Assembly (NCBI RefSeq): GCF_003688665.1 | Contig: NZ_REFO01000012.1 | Coordinates: forward strand, 1-64,000 | Length of the DNA: 64,000 bases | Direction: 5' to 3' | From: Hydrogenothermus marinus | Lineage (GTDB): Bacteria; Aquificota; Aquificia; Aquificales; Hydrogenothermaceae | Notes under the pieces: generated by a model | The model's input: only the letters and a program-made list of their open reading frames with translations | What the model was told of the DNA's origin: nothing | The model's database searches: none | Position numbers and translations under genes: made by a program | Shown: one piece after another, positions 50,112-59,614 of the stretch | Position numbering within the stretch: the first letter of the stretch is position 1 | Layout of the letters: every line of letters begins with the position of its first letter

Positions 50112-50327
50112 TTGAGTCTTTATCTTATTTATATTTTAACAATTTTAATAGGTATTTATGCAGTATATATGAATGCCCCAGTTTTATTCAAAATAAATCC
50201 TTTTGAAAATGAGCTTGCAATGGCTAAATTTTTTGCTTCTTTTTTTCCAACAGTTGTTGGAATTTTTATGATCTATTTTGGTGTATATAGTATATATAAC
50301 CTTTATAAAAAAAGGAAGAATAATTGA
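50112..50327 (+). CDS. Small two-helix membrane protein
   Basis: 71 residues from a TTG with AGGTAG upstream. Two TM helices (about 2-24 and 41-63) end in a basic YKKRKKNN tail. Family not recognised. It overlaps the PHP-domain gene by 4 nt and heads the envelope cluster. Confidence 0.6.
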   Translation: MSLYLIYILTILIGIYAVYMNAPVLFKINPFENELAMAKFFASFFPTVVGIFMIYFGVYSIYNLYKKRKNN

Positions 50328-51394
50328 TAGAGCTGTTAATATTTATTTTAGCTATCTACATTATATTTTGGGAGTTTTATCCATATAAAATCTTAAGATT
50401 GAAAGAAAATGGTTTATTAGAAGATAAATTCCCAAATGTAAATCTGAAAAAATATAAAGTAATAGCCCATATCCATACTCAGTTTTCTTTTGATTCCTTA
50501 GGTAAACCTTCTGATATAAAAAAAGCAATGGAAATTAACAATATAGATTTTGTTTTTGTTACAGATCATAACAATGATGATTATAAATATTTTGAAGATA
50601 ATAAGATTTTTGCAGGAATTGAGATAAATACAGAAAATGGAAGACTTCTAAAACTTGGAAATATCCTTCCTGTAATATCTCATCCAAACAACTTTGAGTT
50701 TGAGCATTATAAATGGAAAGGAGATTTTAAAGAAGGTTATTTATATGAACTTATTGATATAAAGGATATGGTTGTATGGAGTAAGTTAAAAACAGGTTTA
50801 AAACTTCTTAAAAATATACTTATATATCCTTTTACACTAAATGTAATAAGAAAATGGAATGCATTAATTCCACTTGAAAAATGGATTGATTTATATTGGG
50901 AAAGAGCATCTCACTTAAAAATAATTGGAGGTTTAGACTTACATATAAAATTTGTTTATCAAGAGCATACCCATGGAATATTAATTCCTTCTTATAAATC
51001 AGGTTTCAAATGGCTTGTAAATTATATAATCACTGATAAAGAGATAAAAACTAAAGAAGAAGTATTACAAGAACTTAAAAAAGGTAGAAGTTTTTTAGTT
51101 TTAAATCATAAATTTGGTGATATATTTATAAAAAATAATAATAAATTTTATTTTTTAGGAGATGAAATTCCTGAAAAAGCCATTTTTTTTGTAAAATTTA
51201 AAGACAAAAAATTAGTTAAAATACTAAAAAAAGATAATAAACCAATATTAATTACAGAAAAAAATCAATTTTCTTATAAACTAAACGAAAAAGGTAAATA
51301 TCATCTGGAAGTTTATGAGTATGATTTTAAAATATTTAATTTTTATTTTGGATTTAGACCTACAGGAATTACAAACTGGATAGAGGTTAAATGA
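50324..51394 (+). CDS. Membrane-anchored PHP-domain phosphoesterase
   Basis: 356 residues. An N-terminal TM anchor (about 2-20) is followed by a PHP metal-binding core: H49-I-H51 in AHIHTQFSFDS, D57, and D81-H82 in VTDHNND, then E97 region in AGIEINTE and ISHPNN. Later a GLDLHIK segment supplies another candidate D-x-H pair. The C-terminal 90 residues form a beta-rich domain. The anchoring and neighbours (PAP2, O-antigen ligase) suggest a phosphate-removing role in envelope synthesis, though the substrate is unknown. Confidence 0.75.
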   Translation: MIELLIFILAIYIIFWEFYPYKILRLKENGLLEDKFPNVNLKKYKVIAHIHTQFSFDSLGKPSDIKKAMEINNIDFVFVTDHNNDDYKYFEDNKIFAGIEINTENGRLLKLGNILPVISHPNNFEFEHYKWKGDFKEGYLYELIDIKDMVVWSKLKTGLKLLKNILIYPFTLNVIRKWNALIPLEKWIDLYWERASHLKIIGGLDLHIKFVYQEHTHGILIPSYKSGFKWLVNYIITDKEIKTKEEVLQELKKGRSFLVLNHKFGDIFIKNNNKFYFLGDEIPEKAIFFVKFKDKKLVKILKKDNKPILITEKNQFSYKLNEKGKYHLEVYEYDFKIFNFYFGFRPTGITNWIEVK

Positions 51395-51915
51395 GTAAAG
51401 ATTGGCAATTAAAACTAAAATGGAATATAAAATTATTTAGATTTATTAACAATAAAAGATCTAAATTCTTAGACAAATTTTATAAAAAGTTTTTTTTACT
51501 TGGGAAAAGTTATTCTTTAATTTTATTTTTACCTATTTTTTATTATTTTGGAAAACTTAATGCTATTTATCAGCTTATTATTGCTTTATTAATTACTGGT
51601 ATAGTTATGCCAACTTTAAAATATATTTTTAGACATAAAAGGCCTGTTTCTCTTTTAGAAGATGTTTATCTTTTAGAACCTGTTAGTTTAAAAAGCTTTC
51701 CATCTGCAGATACTGCTTATGCTTTTACTTTATTTTCTGTTTCTTTATTTTTCTTTCCATTATGGGCAGTTTTTATTATGTTTATATATGCTTTACTGAT
51801 AGCATTTGGAAGAATCTATATGGGAGCTCATTTTCCTATAGATGTTGTTGTTGGAGCTTTTATAGGTTTTATTTCAGGAATAATATCTCATCTGATTTTC
51901 CTATATATGATGTAA
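51391..51915 (+). CDS. PAP2-superfamily membrane phosphatase with variant motif 2
   Basis: 174 residues, about five TM helices. Motif 1 is KYIFRHKRP, motif 3 is GRIYMGAHFPIDVVVG, both normal. Motif 2 reads SFPSADTAYAF, where the usual PSGH is PSAD. The histidine that acts as proton donor is therefore aspartate, while the nucleophile histidine in GAHFPID remains. Lipid A or undecaprenyl-phosphate phosphatases are likely relatives. It overlaps the PHP gene by 4 nt. Confidence 0.8.
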   Translation: MSKDWQLKLKWNIKLFRFINNKRSKFLDKFYKKFFLLGKSYSLILFLPIFYYFGKLNAIYQLIIALLITGIVMPTLKYIFRHKRPVSLLEDVYLLEPVSLKSFPSADTAYAFTLFSVSLFFFPLWAVFIMFIYALLIAFGRIYMGAHFPIDVVVGAFIGFISGIISHLIFLYMM

Positions 51916-51945
51916 AATATATACTAAAAAAGAAGATGGAAAAGT

Positions 51946-53133
51946 ATGGAAAATAAAAAATATATTTATATTTATGTTTTATCTGTTTCTGCCTTCTTAT
52001 CAATATCTTTATTTGAAATATTAGTTGCAGTAGGAGTTTTATGGAGTTTTTATGACTTTTTTAAAGATAAAAAATTAGAAGGTTCTTTAAAAATTCCTTT
52101 AGTTTCTTTCATTGGGATAGCTTTAATTTCTACATTAATAAATTATCCAAAATTAATCAATAAAGCATTAGAAGAAGGACTTTTCCAGTTTTTATATTTT
52201 TTTAAAATAAATCCAGAAAGAAAATTTGTAAGAAATCTTGTATTTTTATTTATAGTTATTGGAGTTTTACTAATACCAGTTATACTTTATCATTTTTATA
52301 AAATTGGTGTTGTAAAACCTATTTGGGGGGGTTGGTTTGAAGTTGGTCAGTTTTACGCTTTTATGTCTATAATGGCTATTGGAATAGCTATATATTATCT
52401 GTCTAATAAGAATAAAAAGTTGGTCATGCTTTTTTCTCTTTTATTTATCTTTTTTATTACTATAGAAGTTTTATCTACAAGAAGATCGGCAATTTTAGCT
52501 TTAACTATATCTTTGTTAATATTTATTTTTGTTCTTTATAGAAATAAAATTATTAAAAAACAGATATTTTTTGCGATTAATAGCATTTTTTTAATTTCTT
52601 TAATATCAGGATATATATATCTTTCAAAAACTGATCCAAGATTCCAGATTTTAAATTATCTTATTACTCATCCAAATGAAATAAATTATCAAACCTTAAA
52701 TAGATTAAGTAGTACAAGGGTTGATATTGGTTCTGATGCTATTAAGATCATTGAAAATGATATAAAAAACAAAAATATATTAAATCTTTTAATAGGTCAT
52801 GGTATATGGTCTGGTGCTTATCTTCCCCATGAAAAAAGTCCTAAGGATTATGGTAAGTATGAATCCTTTATACTTTTATCTGAGTTTATTGAGATAGGAC
52901 TTCTTGGAATTATAGCTGAAATAGCTATATTTTTTATATTTTTTAAGAAATTCATAAAAGCCAAAATAAAAAATAAAGAGGATATATTTGCTATATTACT
53001 TTTTATACCTTTATCTACCCATCTTTTAGGTGCTTTATTTACATTTTTCTGGGATGCTTTATTACCATTATATCTACTGCTATTTAAAATCGGGGAAAAA
53101 AGTTTAGAAGAAAGCTCCCAAAGGGAGCTTTGA
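51946..53133 (+). CDS. O-antigen ligase/polymerase family protein (WaaL-like)
   Basis: 395 residues, about 11 TM helices with a large periplasmic loop (about 210-310). The segment WGGWFEVGQFYAFMSIMAIGIAIY precedes the loop (shown in part: GGWFEVGQFYAFM), RRSAILALTISLLI near 180 provides the conserved arginines, and the loop has LIGHGIWSGAYLPHEK with candidate catalytic histidines. It joins undecaprenyl-linked O-chains to lipid A-core. A run of seven G (52325-52331) lies in codons 127-129. It ends in a hairpin terminator. Confidence 0.8.
   Translation: MENKKYIYIYVLSVSAFLSISLFEILVAVGVLWSFYDFFKDKKLEGSLKIPLVSFIGIALISTLINYPKLINKALEEGLFQFLYFFKINPERKFVRNLVFLFIVIGVLLIPVILYHFYKIGVVKPIWGGWFEVGQFYAFMSIMAIGIAIYYLSNKNKKLVMLFSLLFIFFITIEVLSTRRSAILALTISLLIFIFVLYRNKIIKKQIFFAINSIFLISLISGYIYLSKTDPRFQILNYLITHPNEINYQTLNRLSSTRVDIGSDAIKIIENDIKNKNILNLLIGHGIWSGAYLPHEKSPKDYGKYESFILLSEFIEIGLLGIIAEIAIFFIFFKKFIKAKIKNKEDIFAILLFIPLSTHLLGALFTFFWDALLPLYLLLFKIGEKSLEESSQREL
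53111..53131. terminator. Terminator hairpin at the end of the O-antigen ligase gene
   Basis: AAAGCTCCC (53111-53119) and GGGAGCTTT (53123-53131) form a perfect 9-bp stem with a 3-nt loop, overlapping the last codons and stop. Downstream on the plus strand GATATTATTT is a moderate U tract; on the minus strand CTTCT follows. It probably serves both convergent genes. Confidence 0.7.
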
Positions 53134-53145
53134 TATTATTTGATA

Positions 53146-53571
53146 TTATGTAAGTCTGTTTCTTTGAGCGTTTGTAATAGATGTTGCTATGGAAATATCT
53201 CTTGGAAATTCTGTTCCTCTATCTGTTGTTCTTATTTCTAAATCTTCTGTTTCAAAATATTCTTTAATTAGTTTTATTGCTTTATCTATATCAAAATCTT
53301 TACAAGAAAAAATATCTATTGAAAAATATCTTTTTTCTGGAAATGTATGAATACTAATATGGCTTTCTGCTATAATTACAAATCCTGAAACACCCCAATC
53401 TTCAGGTTTATCTCCTCCATCATACTTGAAAACATAAGGAGGCATTATTTTCGTCATTCCTATTTCTGAAACTGTAGTTTCTAAGAACTCTGTAACTGCT
53501 TCAACACTTGCAAGTTTTTCATAATTTGCATTATAACCATCAACCATTAAATGTGGTCCAAATCCTATCAA
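53146..53571 (-). CDS. speD: S-adenosylmethionine decarboxylase proenzyme
   Basis: 141 residues. Autocleavage to the pyruvoyl enzyme occurs between Glu and Ser in AESHISIHTFPE, and the remainder (YFSIDIFSC) matches prokaryotic class 1b. It makes decarboxylated SAM for spermidine and longer polyamines, which stabilise nucleic acids in thermophiles. The start is a TTG with AGGAGG 9 nt upstream; a nearer ATG is followed by a stop. No speE is adjacent. Confidence 0.95.
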   Translation of the reverse strand: MIGFGPHLMVDGYNANYEKLASVEAVTEFLETTVSEIGMTKIMPPYVFKYDGGDKPEDWGVSGFVIIAESHISIHTFPEKRYFSIDIFSCKDFDIDKAIKLIKEYFETEDLEIRTTDRGTEFPRDISIATSITNAQRNRLT

Positions 53572-53648
53572 TCCATCAATCCTCCTAAGAATATAAATTT
53601 TGAAAATAAAATTATACCAATTTTTTAAAATTTAAAGGATGCTTTTTA

Positions 53649-55460
53649 TCATTCAACAGTTACTGTCTTTGCTAAATTTCTTGGTTGATCTACATCTTTT
53701 CCAAGTAAGGTAGCAATATGATAAGAAAGAAGTTGCAAAGGGACAACAGTTAATATTGGATATAATTCATCTTCTGTTTTTGGTATATAGATAATATCAT
53801 CTACAAGTTCTTTTATATTTTCATCCCCTTCTGTAGCTACTGCTATAAGTTTTCCTTTTCTTGCTTTTACTTCTTGAATATTTGAAATCATTTTTTCATA
53901 AAATTTATCCATAGGGGCCAAAGCAACAACAGGAAGTTTATCATCTATTAATGCTATAGGTCCATGTTTCATTTCACCTGCAGGATAACCTTCTGCATGG
54001 ATATAAGATATCTCTTTTAATTTTAAAGCTCCTTCTAAAGCTATAGGATAATTTATATTTCTTCCTAAGAAAAGAAAATCTGATGCATTCATATATTTAT
54101 AAGCTATATCTTTTATAGATTTTTCTTTTAATAAAATTTTTTCTATTTTAGAAGGTATTGATAAAATCTTCTGCTGTAAATCTTCATATAGATCTTTTGT
54201 TATAGTATTCTTTTTTAGTCCAAGTTCTAAAGCAAAAAGAAGTAGAACTATTAATTGGGCTGTAAATGTTTTTGTTGCTGCAACACCAATTTCTGGGCCA
54301 CAGTAAGTATAAAGAGTATAATCTGCTTCTCTTGATAAAGAACTGCCAACTACATTTACAATACCAATAGTTTTAGCTCCTTCTTTTTGTGCATCTATTA
54401 ATGCAAATCTGGTATCTGCAGTTTCTCCTGATTGACTTATTCCAATAATAACTGTTTTATCATTTATAATTTTATCTCTATATCTATATTCAGAAGCATA
54501 ATCAACTTCAACTGGTATTTTTGCAAATTTTTCAATCCAAAATTTTCCAACTAATCCTGCATGATAAGAAGTACCACAAGCAATAATATAAATTCTATCT
54601 GCATTCACTACTGTATTGTATAAATCTTCATTTATCTGAGATGAAAAGCCTGATATTGTATCTGCTACGGTTCTTGGTTGTTCAAATATTTCTTTTTGCA
54701 TAAAATGTTTATATCCTGCTTTTTCAGCAGCAGAAATATCCCAATTTACATGAAGTATATCCTTTTTTATTTTATTTCCATTTATATCATAAACTTCAAC
54801 ATTATCCTTTGTTATTACTGCTATCTCATCATCTTCAAGTATTATAAAATCTTTTGTATATTCTAAAACTGCAGGAATATCCGAAGCTATAAAGTTTTCA
54901 TCTTTCCCAACACCAATTACTAATGGACTTCCTTTTTTTACAGCTATTATTTTATCAGGCTCATAAGAAGAGATTATTCCAAGAGCATAAGCTCCTTTTA
55001 ATTTTTTGACTACATTTAGTATTGTTTCAAATAAGTTGCCATTATAAAATTCTTCAATAAGGTGAGCTACTACTTCTGTATCTGTTTGAGACCTAAATTT
55101 ATATCCTTTTTCTTCTAACTCTTTCTTTAATTCTAAATAATTTTCTATTATTCCATTGTGTACAATAGCTATTGTTCCTGATTTACTTGTATGAGGATGA
55201 GCGTTTTCTATTGTAGGTTCTCCATGGGTTGCCCATCTTGAATGACCAAGACCAATATTTCCTTCTATCTTTTTATTCCATAATTTTTCTTGTAAATCTT
55301 TTATTTTTCCAACCTGTTTTTCTACAATTATTTTATCTTCTTCTCTATCAATAACTGCTATACCTGCAGAATCATAACCTCTATATTCAAGTCTTTGAAG
55401 TCCATAAAGTAAAACTGGTACTGCTTTTCTATTTCCAATATATCCAATTATTCCACACAT
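53649..55460 (-). CDS. glmS: Glucosamine-6-phosphate synthase (isomerizing)
   Basis: 603 residues. N-terminal glutaminase with catalytic Cys2 ([13 protein letters not shown]), [11 protein letters not shown] and HNGIIENY. Two SIS domains bind fructose-6-phosphate: [20 protein letters not shown], and the C-terminal [13 protein letters not shown]. It provides glucosamine-6-P for peptidoglycan and LPS. There is no glmS ribozyme or leader; the start lies 13 nt inside the pdxJ gene. Confidence 0.97.
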   Translation of the reverse strand: MCGIIGYIGNRKAVPVLLYGLQRLEYRGYDSAGIAVIDREEDKIIVEKQVGKIKDLQEKLWNKKIEGNIGLGHSRWATHGEPTIENAHPHTSKSGTIAIVHNGIIENYLELKKELEEKGYKFRSQTDTEVVAHLIEEFYNGNLFETILNVVKKLKGAYALGIISSYEPDKIIAVKKGSPLVIGVGKDENFIASDIPAVLEYTKDFIILEDDEIAVITKDNVEVYDINGNKIKKDILHVNWDISAAEKAGYKHFMQKEIFEQPRTVADTISGFSSQINEDLYNTVVNADRIYIIACGTSYHAGLVGKFWIEKFAKIPVEVDYASEYRYRDKIINDKTVIIGISQSGETADTRFALIDAQKEGAKTIGIVNVVGSSLSREADYTLYTYCGPEIGVAATKTFTAQLIVLLLFALELGLKKNTITKDLYEDLQQKILSIPSKIEKILLKEKSIKDIAYKYMNASDFLFLGRNINYPIALEGALKLKEISYIHAEGYPAGEMKHGPIALIDDKLPVVALAPMDKFYEKMISNIQEVKARKGKLIAVATEGDENIKELVDDIIYIPKTEDELYPILTVVPLQLLSYHIATLLGKDVDQPRNLAKTVTVE

Positions 55461-56182
55461 CTTAATCTTGCCTCTAATATTAATCTTTTCATTTTTTCAA
55501 CTGCTTTATCTAAACCTAGGAATACTGAATTTGCTATTATAGAATGGCCAATATTTAGTTCTTCAATCTCAAGAATCTGTGCTATTGGTTGAACATTTTC
55601 ATAAGTTAATCCATGTCCTGCAAAAACAGATAAACCTTTTTCTTTTGCATAAATTGCTGCATCCTGAAGTCTTTTTAACTCTTTTAAAATATTTTCACCA
55701 TAAGCATTTGCATATTCACCAGTATGAAGTTCTACTGCGTCTGCACCTGTTTCTAAGCTTGCATCTATCTGATCTTTTTCTGGGTCTATAAAAAGAGAAA
55801 CTTTTATTCCATTATTTTTTAGTTCTTTTACAAAACTCCGTAGATAATCTAAAGTAGAAATTACATCTAAACCACCTTCTGTTGTTATTTCCTGTCTTTT
55901 TTCTGGAACTAAAGTAACCCTATCAACTTTTACATCTATTGCTATATTTTTCATTTCTTCAGTTGGAGCCATTTCAAGATTAATAGGAACTTCCTTTATT
56001 GTTGCTTTTAATCTAAGTAAATCTTCATCTTGAATATGCCTTCTATCTTCTCTTAAATGAAGGGTGATTTGATCTGCTCCATTTTTTATTGCAATGATTG
56101 CTCCATTAATTGGATCTGGTTCATAAGTTTTTCTTGCTTCTCTAATAGTTGCTATATGGTCTATATTTACTCCTAATTTCAA
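55448..56182 (-). CDS. pdxJ: Pyridoxine 5'-phosphate synthase
   Basis: 244 residues, TIM barrel. N-terminal [15 protein letters not shown] is the family start; catalytic Glu in [16 protein letters not shown], and C-terminal [12 protein letters not shown] with [14 protein letters not shown]. It condenses amino-acetone phosphate with deoxyxylulose-5-P to make vitamin B6. I choose TTG 56182 because GAGG lies about 8 nt before it and the product then begins like other PdxJ; a TTG five codons upstream has no ribosome site. PLP is used by the cysteine desulfurase here. Confidence 0.95.
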   Translation of the reverse strand: MKLGVNIDHIATIREARKTYEPDPINGAIIAIKNGADQITLHLREDRRHIQDEDLLRLKATIKEVPINLEMAPTEEMKNIAIDVKVDRVTLVPEKRQEITTEGGLDVISTLDYLRSFVKELKNNGIKVSLFIDPEKDQIDASLETGADAVELHTGEYANAYGENILKELKRLQDAAIYAKEKGLSVFAGHGLTYENVQPIAQILEIEELNIGHSIIANSVFLGLDKAVEKMKRLILEARLRCVE

Positions 56183-56265
56183 TGGTTTTTTCCTCAAGTT
56201 TTTTTTATATTTTACGATTTAATAATTATATAATATTGAGTTTTGAAATAAAGGAAATAATAGTT

Positions 56266-57495
56266 TTGAAAACTTTTAAATTTCTAATAATCTTCCAGCT
56301 ATTAATATTTAATTTATCCGTAGCTGGATATTTAAAGGCTTATAATACGGAAAATGGATATAAAGTAGTAATAAATGCATATAAAATACAAAAAATACCA
56401 TTTTTTGATGAGAATTATCTTGTCTTTAAGATAAAAGACAAAAACTTTAAATTAAAATATATAAAACCAAATAAAAAATATGTAAAAGATATATCTATAA
56501 TTAAATCAAAAGATGGATTAAAACTTGTTATACAAAAAACAAAAAGATATTTTAAATTAAAAAAATATAAAAATGGCATATCTATAATCTTTTTTGAAAA
56601 AAAACATAAAAACTTATTAAAAAAAACCAAATACTCTAAGAAAATTTCTGATTATGAAAGGCTAAATAGACTAATTACTAAAATTATTACAGGTGAAAAA
56701 GAAGATATAACAGATAAACCTCAAATTATTATCCAGCCAAAACTTATAAAAAGAAAACAAGACCCTTTATATGATGTAGTAATAAAAGAACTTAATAAAG
56801 AACAAATAATAAAACCAATAGTTATAGTAATAGATCCAGGACATGGTGGAAAAGACCCAGGAGCAATTGCTAATGGAGTTAAAGAAAAAGATATTACTTT
56901 AAAATTAGCAAAAATATTAAAAAGATATTTAGAAAAAGACAAAGTATATAAGGTTTATTTAACTAGAAACACAGATAGATATGTAGGTTTATATGAAAGA
57001 ACATTGTTTGCCATAAAAAAACATGCAGATATTTTTATTAGTATTCATTGTAATACAAATCCAAACCCAAAAATAAATGGAACTTATATTTATACTTTAA
57101 GTCTTAAAGGTGCAAAATCAAAATTAGCAAGGCTTGTAGAAAAAAGAGAAAACAAAGCAGTGATAAAATTAGTTAAAGTAAGTAAGAATACTTATGTAAA
57201 TAATGTTGTTGCAGAACTTGCTATAAATACTACTATGACAGAAGGAAGAAATTTTGCATATATATTAAAAAATCAATTAAAAAAAATAACAAAGGTAAGA
57301 GATATAGATAGTGCAAATTTTGCAGTATTAAAAACCCCTGGAATACCATCTGTTTTAATAGAAACTGCTTTTTTAACAAATAAAGAAGATATTAAAAAAT
57401 TGAAAAATGAAAGATTTTTAAAAAGATTTGCAAAAGAGATATATAATGCTATAGATGAATACTTTTTTAATTATCATAACTTGGTCTTAAAATGA
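56266..57495 (+). CDS. N-acetylmuramoyl-L-alanine amidase (AmiC type)
   Basis: About 409 residues from TTG 56266, chosen because AAAGG lies upstream and it begins a signal peptide (KTFKFLIIFQLLIFNLSVAG); an in-frame start at 56149 would overlap pdxJ and add 39 odd residues. An AMIN-like beta domain follows (about 25-130), then a linker and amidase_3 catalytic domain: IDPGHGGKDPGA with zinc histidine, E in GVKEKDITL, second histidine in FISIHCN, and catalytic Glu in PSVLIETAFLTN. It cleaves septal peptidoglycan. It overlaps coaX by 4 nt. Confidence 0.9.
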   Translation: MKTFKFLIIFQLLIFNLSVAGYLKAYNTENGYKVVINAYKIQKIPFFDENYLVFKIKDKNFKLKYIKPNKKYVKDISIIKSKDGLKLVIQKTKRYFKLKKYKNGISIIFFEKKHKNLLKKTKYSKKISDYERLNRLITKIITGEKEDITDKPQIIIQPKLIKRKQDPLYDVVIKELNKEQIIKPIVIVIDPGHGGKDPGAIANGVKEKDITLKLAKILKRYLEKDKVYKVYLTRNTDRYVGLYERTLFAIKKHADIFISIHCNTNPNPKINGTYIYTLSLKGAKSKLARLVEKRENKAVIKLVKVSKNTYVNNVVAELAINTTMTEGRNFAYILKNQLKKITKVRDIDSANFAVLKTPGIPSVLIETAFLTNKEDIKKLKNERFLKRFAKEIYNAIDEYFFNYHNLVLK

Positions 57496-58265
57496 TAATA
57501 GGTATAGATATAGGAAATACTACTGTTGAAATAGGATTTATAAAAGAATATAAATTTATAAAAAGTTATAAACTTGCTTCAAATAGGGAAAAAACAATAG
57601 ATGATTGGTTTTTAGATATTTTTAATATTTTTTCTATAGAAAAAAACAAACCTCAAGATTGTATTATATCTTCAGTTGTACCTCAGATAGAACAAAAAAT
57701 ATTTGTAGCAATTGAAAAATTATTAGGGAAAAATCCATTAATTGTAGGAAAAGATATAAAAGTACCTATTGTAAATAAATACAAAAATCCAGATGAAGTA
57801 GGAATTGATAGATTAGTTAATGCTTTTTCTGCCTTAAAAAAGCAAAATCCACCTCTAATTGTAATTGATCTTGGTACTGCTATTACTTTTGATATAGTAA
57901 ATGAAAAAGGAGAGTATGAAGGTGGCTTAATATTCCCTGGAATAGAAAGTAGTGTAGATACTCTTTTTTCAAAAACTTCTAAACTTCCTATGGTAAAAGT
58001 AGAAAAGCCAAAAAATATCATAGGAAAAACAACTGTAGATAGTATAAAATCAGGAATATTTTATGGATATTGTAGTCTTATAGATGGACTGATAAAGAAA
58101 ATAAAATCAAAAACAAAGAAAAATTTTAATATAATATTGACAGGAGGAAATTCTGAACTAATATCAAATTGTATAGAAGAAAAACATATAGTAGATAAAT
58201 TTTTGGCTATGGAAGGATTATATTTGATATATAAACAGTATTTAGATATACTAAATAAAACTTAA
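57492..58265 (+). CDS. coaX: Type III pantothenate kinase
   Basis: 257 residues of the ASKHA fold. Phosphate loop GIDIGNTTVEIG at about 4-15, DEVGIDRLVNAFSAL at about 96-110, and IVIDLGTAITFDIVN at about 123-137. It phosphorylates pantothenate using ATP and a monovalent cation, the first step of CoA synthesis; coaE, the last step, is at 35154. The start overlaps the amidase stop by 4 nt. Confidence 0.94.
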   Translation: MIIGIDIGNTTVEIGFIKEYKFIKSYKLASNREKTIDDWFLDIFNIFSIEKNKPQDCIISSVVPQIEQKIFVAIEKLLGKNPLIVGKDIKVPIVNKYKNPDEVGIDRLVNAFSALKKQNPPLIVIDLGTAITFDIVNEKGEYEGGLIFPGIESSVDTLFSKTSKLPMVKVEKPKNIIGKTTVDSIKSGIFYGYCSLIDGLIKKIKSKTKKNFNIILTGGNSELISNCIEEKHIVDKFLAMEGLYLIYKQYLDILNKT

Positions 58266-58281
58266 AAGGAGGTTTGAAAAA

Positions 58282-58410
58282 ATGCAAAACTGGGTAAACT
58301 CTTTTCCGGAATTAATTCTTTTAATATTAATGCTTACTCAATTTTTATTTTTATGGGGAATTTTAATGTCTAGGACTGTGAAAGAAAACTCACAGCAACA
58401 GGCACACTAA
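58282..58410 (+). CDS. 42-residue single-TM membrane peptide
   Basis: ATG-to-TAA, 43 codons. It encodes a short polar N terminus (MQNWVNSFPE), one TM helix of about 20 residues (LILLILMLTQFLFLWGILM) and a polar tail SRTVKENSQQQAH. A strong AAGGAGG (58266-58272) lies 9 nt before the ATG, right after coaX. Size and topology recall small accessory subunits of membrane complexes such as oxidases or transporters. No family recognised. The following 58411-58540 stretch holds only an AT-rich imperfect palindrome at 58435-58457 and a GGAG ribosome site. Confidence 0.65.
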   Translation: MQNWVNSFPELILLILMLTQFLFLWGILMSRTVKENSQQQAH

Positions 58411-58540
58411 AGCTTGAAGAGATTTAAGAAAAGTTTTATTAATTAGTAATTATTAAAGTTATGTTATAAGCGTAATATATTTTTAGTATAAATTTTAACA
58501 CTGAGTTTCTTAATTTTATTTTAATAGAAAGGAGAATTTT

Positions 58541-58798
58541 ATGGAAGAAGAAAGAAAAGCATATCCATTTGCTCTAGTAGGTTTTTTTGTAAGTGAAAAG
58601 CCTATAGAAGAAATATTTAGAAAAGATGTAACTCCTGAAGAGTTAGAAAAGCTTCAACAACTTTTAAAAGATACAATATTTACTGAAGATGTAGATATTG
58701 CTATTGCACCTTATGTGGTTCCTCCAGATCAAGTAAATGATGCATTAAATAATCTTGCAAACATAGTTTTTAATCCTGAAGAAAAAATGGATGCGTAA
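58541..58798 (+). CDS. Small acidic soluble protein of unknown function
   Basis: 85 residues, no TM. It contains a beta-like AYPFALVGFFVSEK and helical VTPEELEKLQQLLKDTI, ending acidic (NPEEKMDA). The GAAAGGAG ribosome site precedes the ATG, and dapB begins 9 nt after the stop. Family not recognised; conserved spacing and composition support a real gene. Confidence 0.65.
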   Translation: MEEERKAYPFALVGFFVSEKPIEEIFRKDVTPEELEKLQQLLKDTIFTEDVDIAIAPYVVPPDQVNDALNNLANIVFNPEEKMDA

Positions 58799-58807
58799 GA
58801 GGTTAAG

Positions 58808-59614
58808 ATGGTAAAAGTAGCAATATCAGGTATTCTTGGAAGAATGGGAAAAACTATCGCAAAACTTGCATATGAAGATTCAAATATAGAAATAGTTGCA
58901 GGAATTGAAAGCCCAGATTGTGCCCATACTCATGATACAGTTGGAGAAATTTTAAACGTTGATTTAGATGCACCAATAGTTTCAGATTTATCTAAGGTAA
59001 TAGATATTACTGATGTTGTTATAGAATTCTCAAACTCTACAGAAGCAGCTTTGTCTCATTTGAGACTTTTAGCAGCAGATAAAAATAAAAAAGGTATGGT
59101 AATCGGGACTACAGGTTTTAATGATGAAGAATTAAAGGAAATTAAAGAATTATCAAAAGATATTCCAGTTGTTTTAGCTCCTAATATGAGTATTGGAGTT
59201 AATCTTTTATTTAAACTTGTTGAAGAGGCTGCTAAAGCTTTAAAAGATAAAGGATATGATATTGAAGTTATTGAGATGCATCATAGATTTAAAAAGGATG
59301 CACCTTCAGGAACTGCTGTAAAACTTGTTGATATTCTAAAAAAAGAAACAGGAATTGAAAATGTAGTATATGGTAGAAATGGAGAATATCCAAATGGAAG
59401 GCCTTCTGATGAAATAGCAGTTTTCGCACTTAGAGGTGGAGATGTTGTTGGAGATCATACTGTAATATTTGCAGGTCTTGGAGAAAGAATAGAGTTAACC
59501 CATAAAGCAGGCTCAAGGGATATTTTTGCAAGAGGAGCTATAGAAGCTGCTAAATGGATAAAAGATAAACCTGCAGGACTTTATGATATGATGGATGTCC
59601 TCAACTTAAAATGA
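58808..59614 (+). CDS. dapB: 4-hydroxy-tetrahydrodipicolinate reductase
   Basis: 268 residues. NAD(P)H loop ISGILGRMGKTIAKLA at about 6-21, AHDT region with VIEFSNST, and the substrate motif IEMHHRFKKDAPSGTAVKL at about 153-171. It reduces hydroxy-tetrahydrodipicolinate on the way to lysine and the meso-diaminopimelate of peptidoglycan. The ribosome site GAGG precedes the ATG. It overlaps the AtpZ-like gene by 4 nt. Confidence 0.95.
   Translation: MVKVAISGILGRMGKTIAKLAYEDSNIEIVAGIESPDCAHTHDTVGEILNVDLDAPIVSDLSKVIDITDVVIEFSNSTEAALSHLRLLAADKNKKGMVIGTTGFNDEELKEIKELSKDIPVVLAPNMSIGVNLLFKLVEEAAKALKDKGYDIEVIEMHHRFKKDAPSGTAVKLVDILKKETGIENVVYGRNGEYPNGRPSDEIAVFALRGGDVVGDHTVIFAGLGERIELTHKAGSRDIFARGAIEAAKWIKDKPAGLYDMMDVLNLK

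Noticed and set aside
55461-55480. glmS ribozyme or other leader before glmS
   Set aside because: The glmS start lies inside pdxJ, so there is no leader of enough length.
56149-56265. 39-codon N-terminal extension of the amidase
   Set aside because: Overlaps pdxJ, lacks a ribosome site, and would bury the true signal peptide that begins at TTG 56266.
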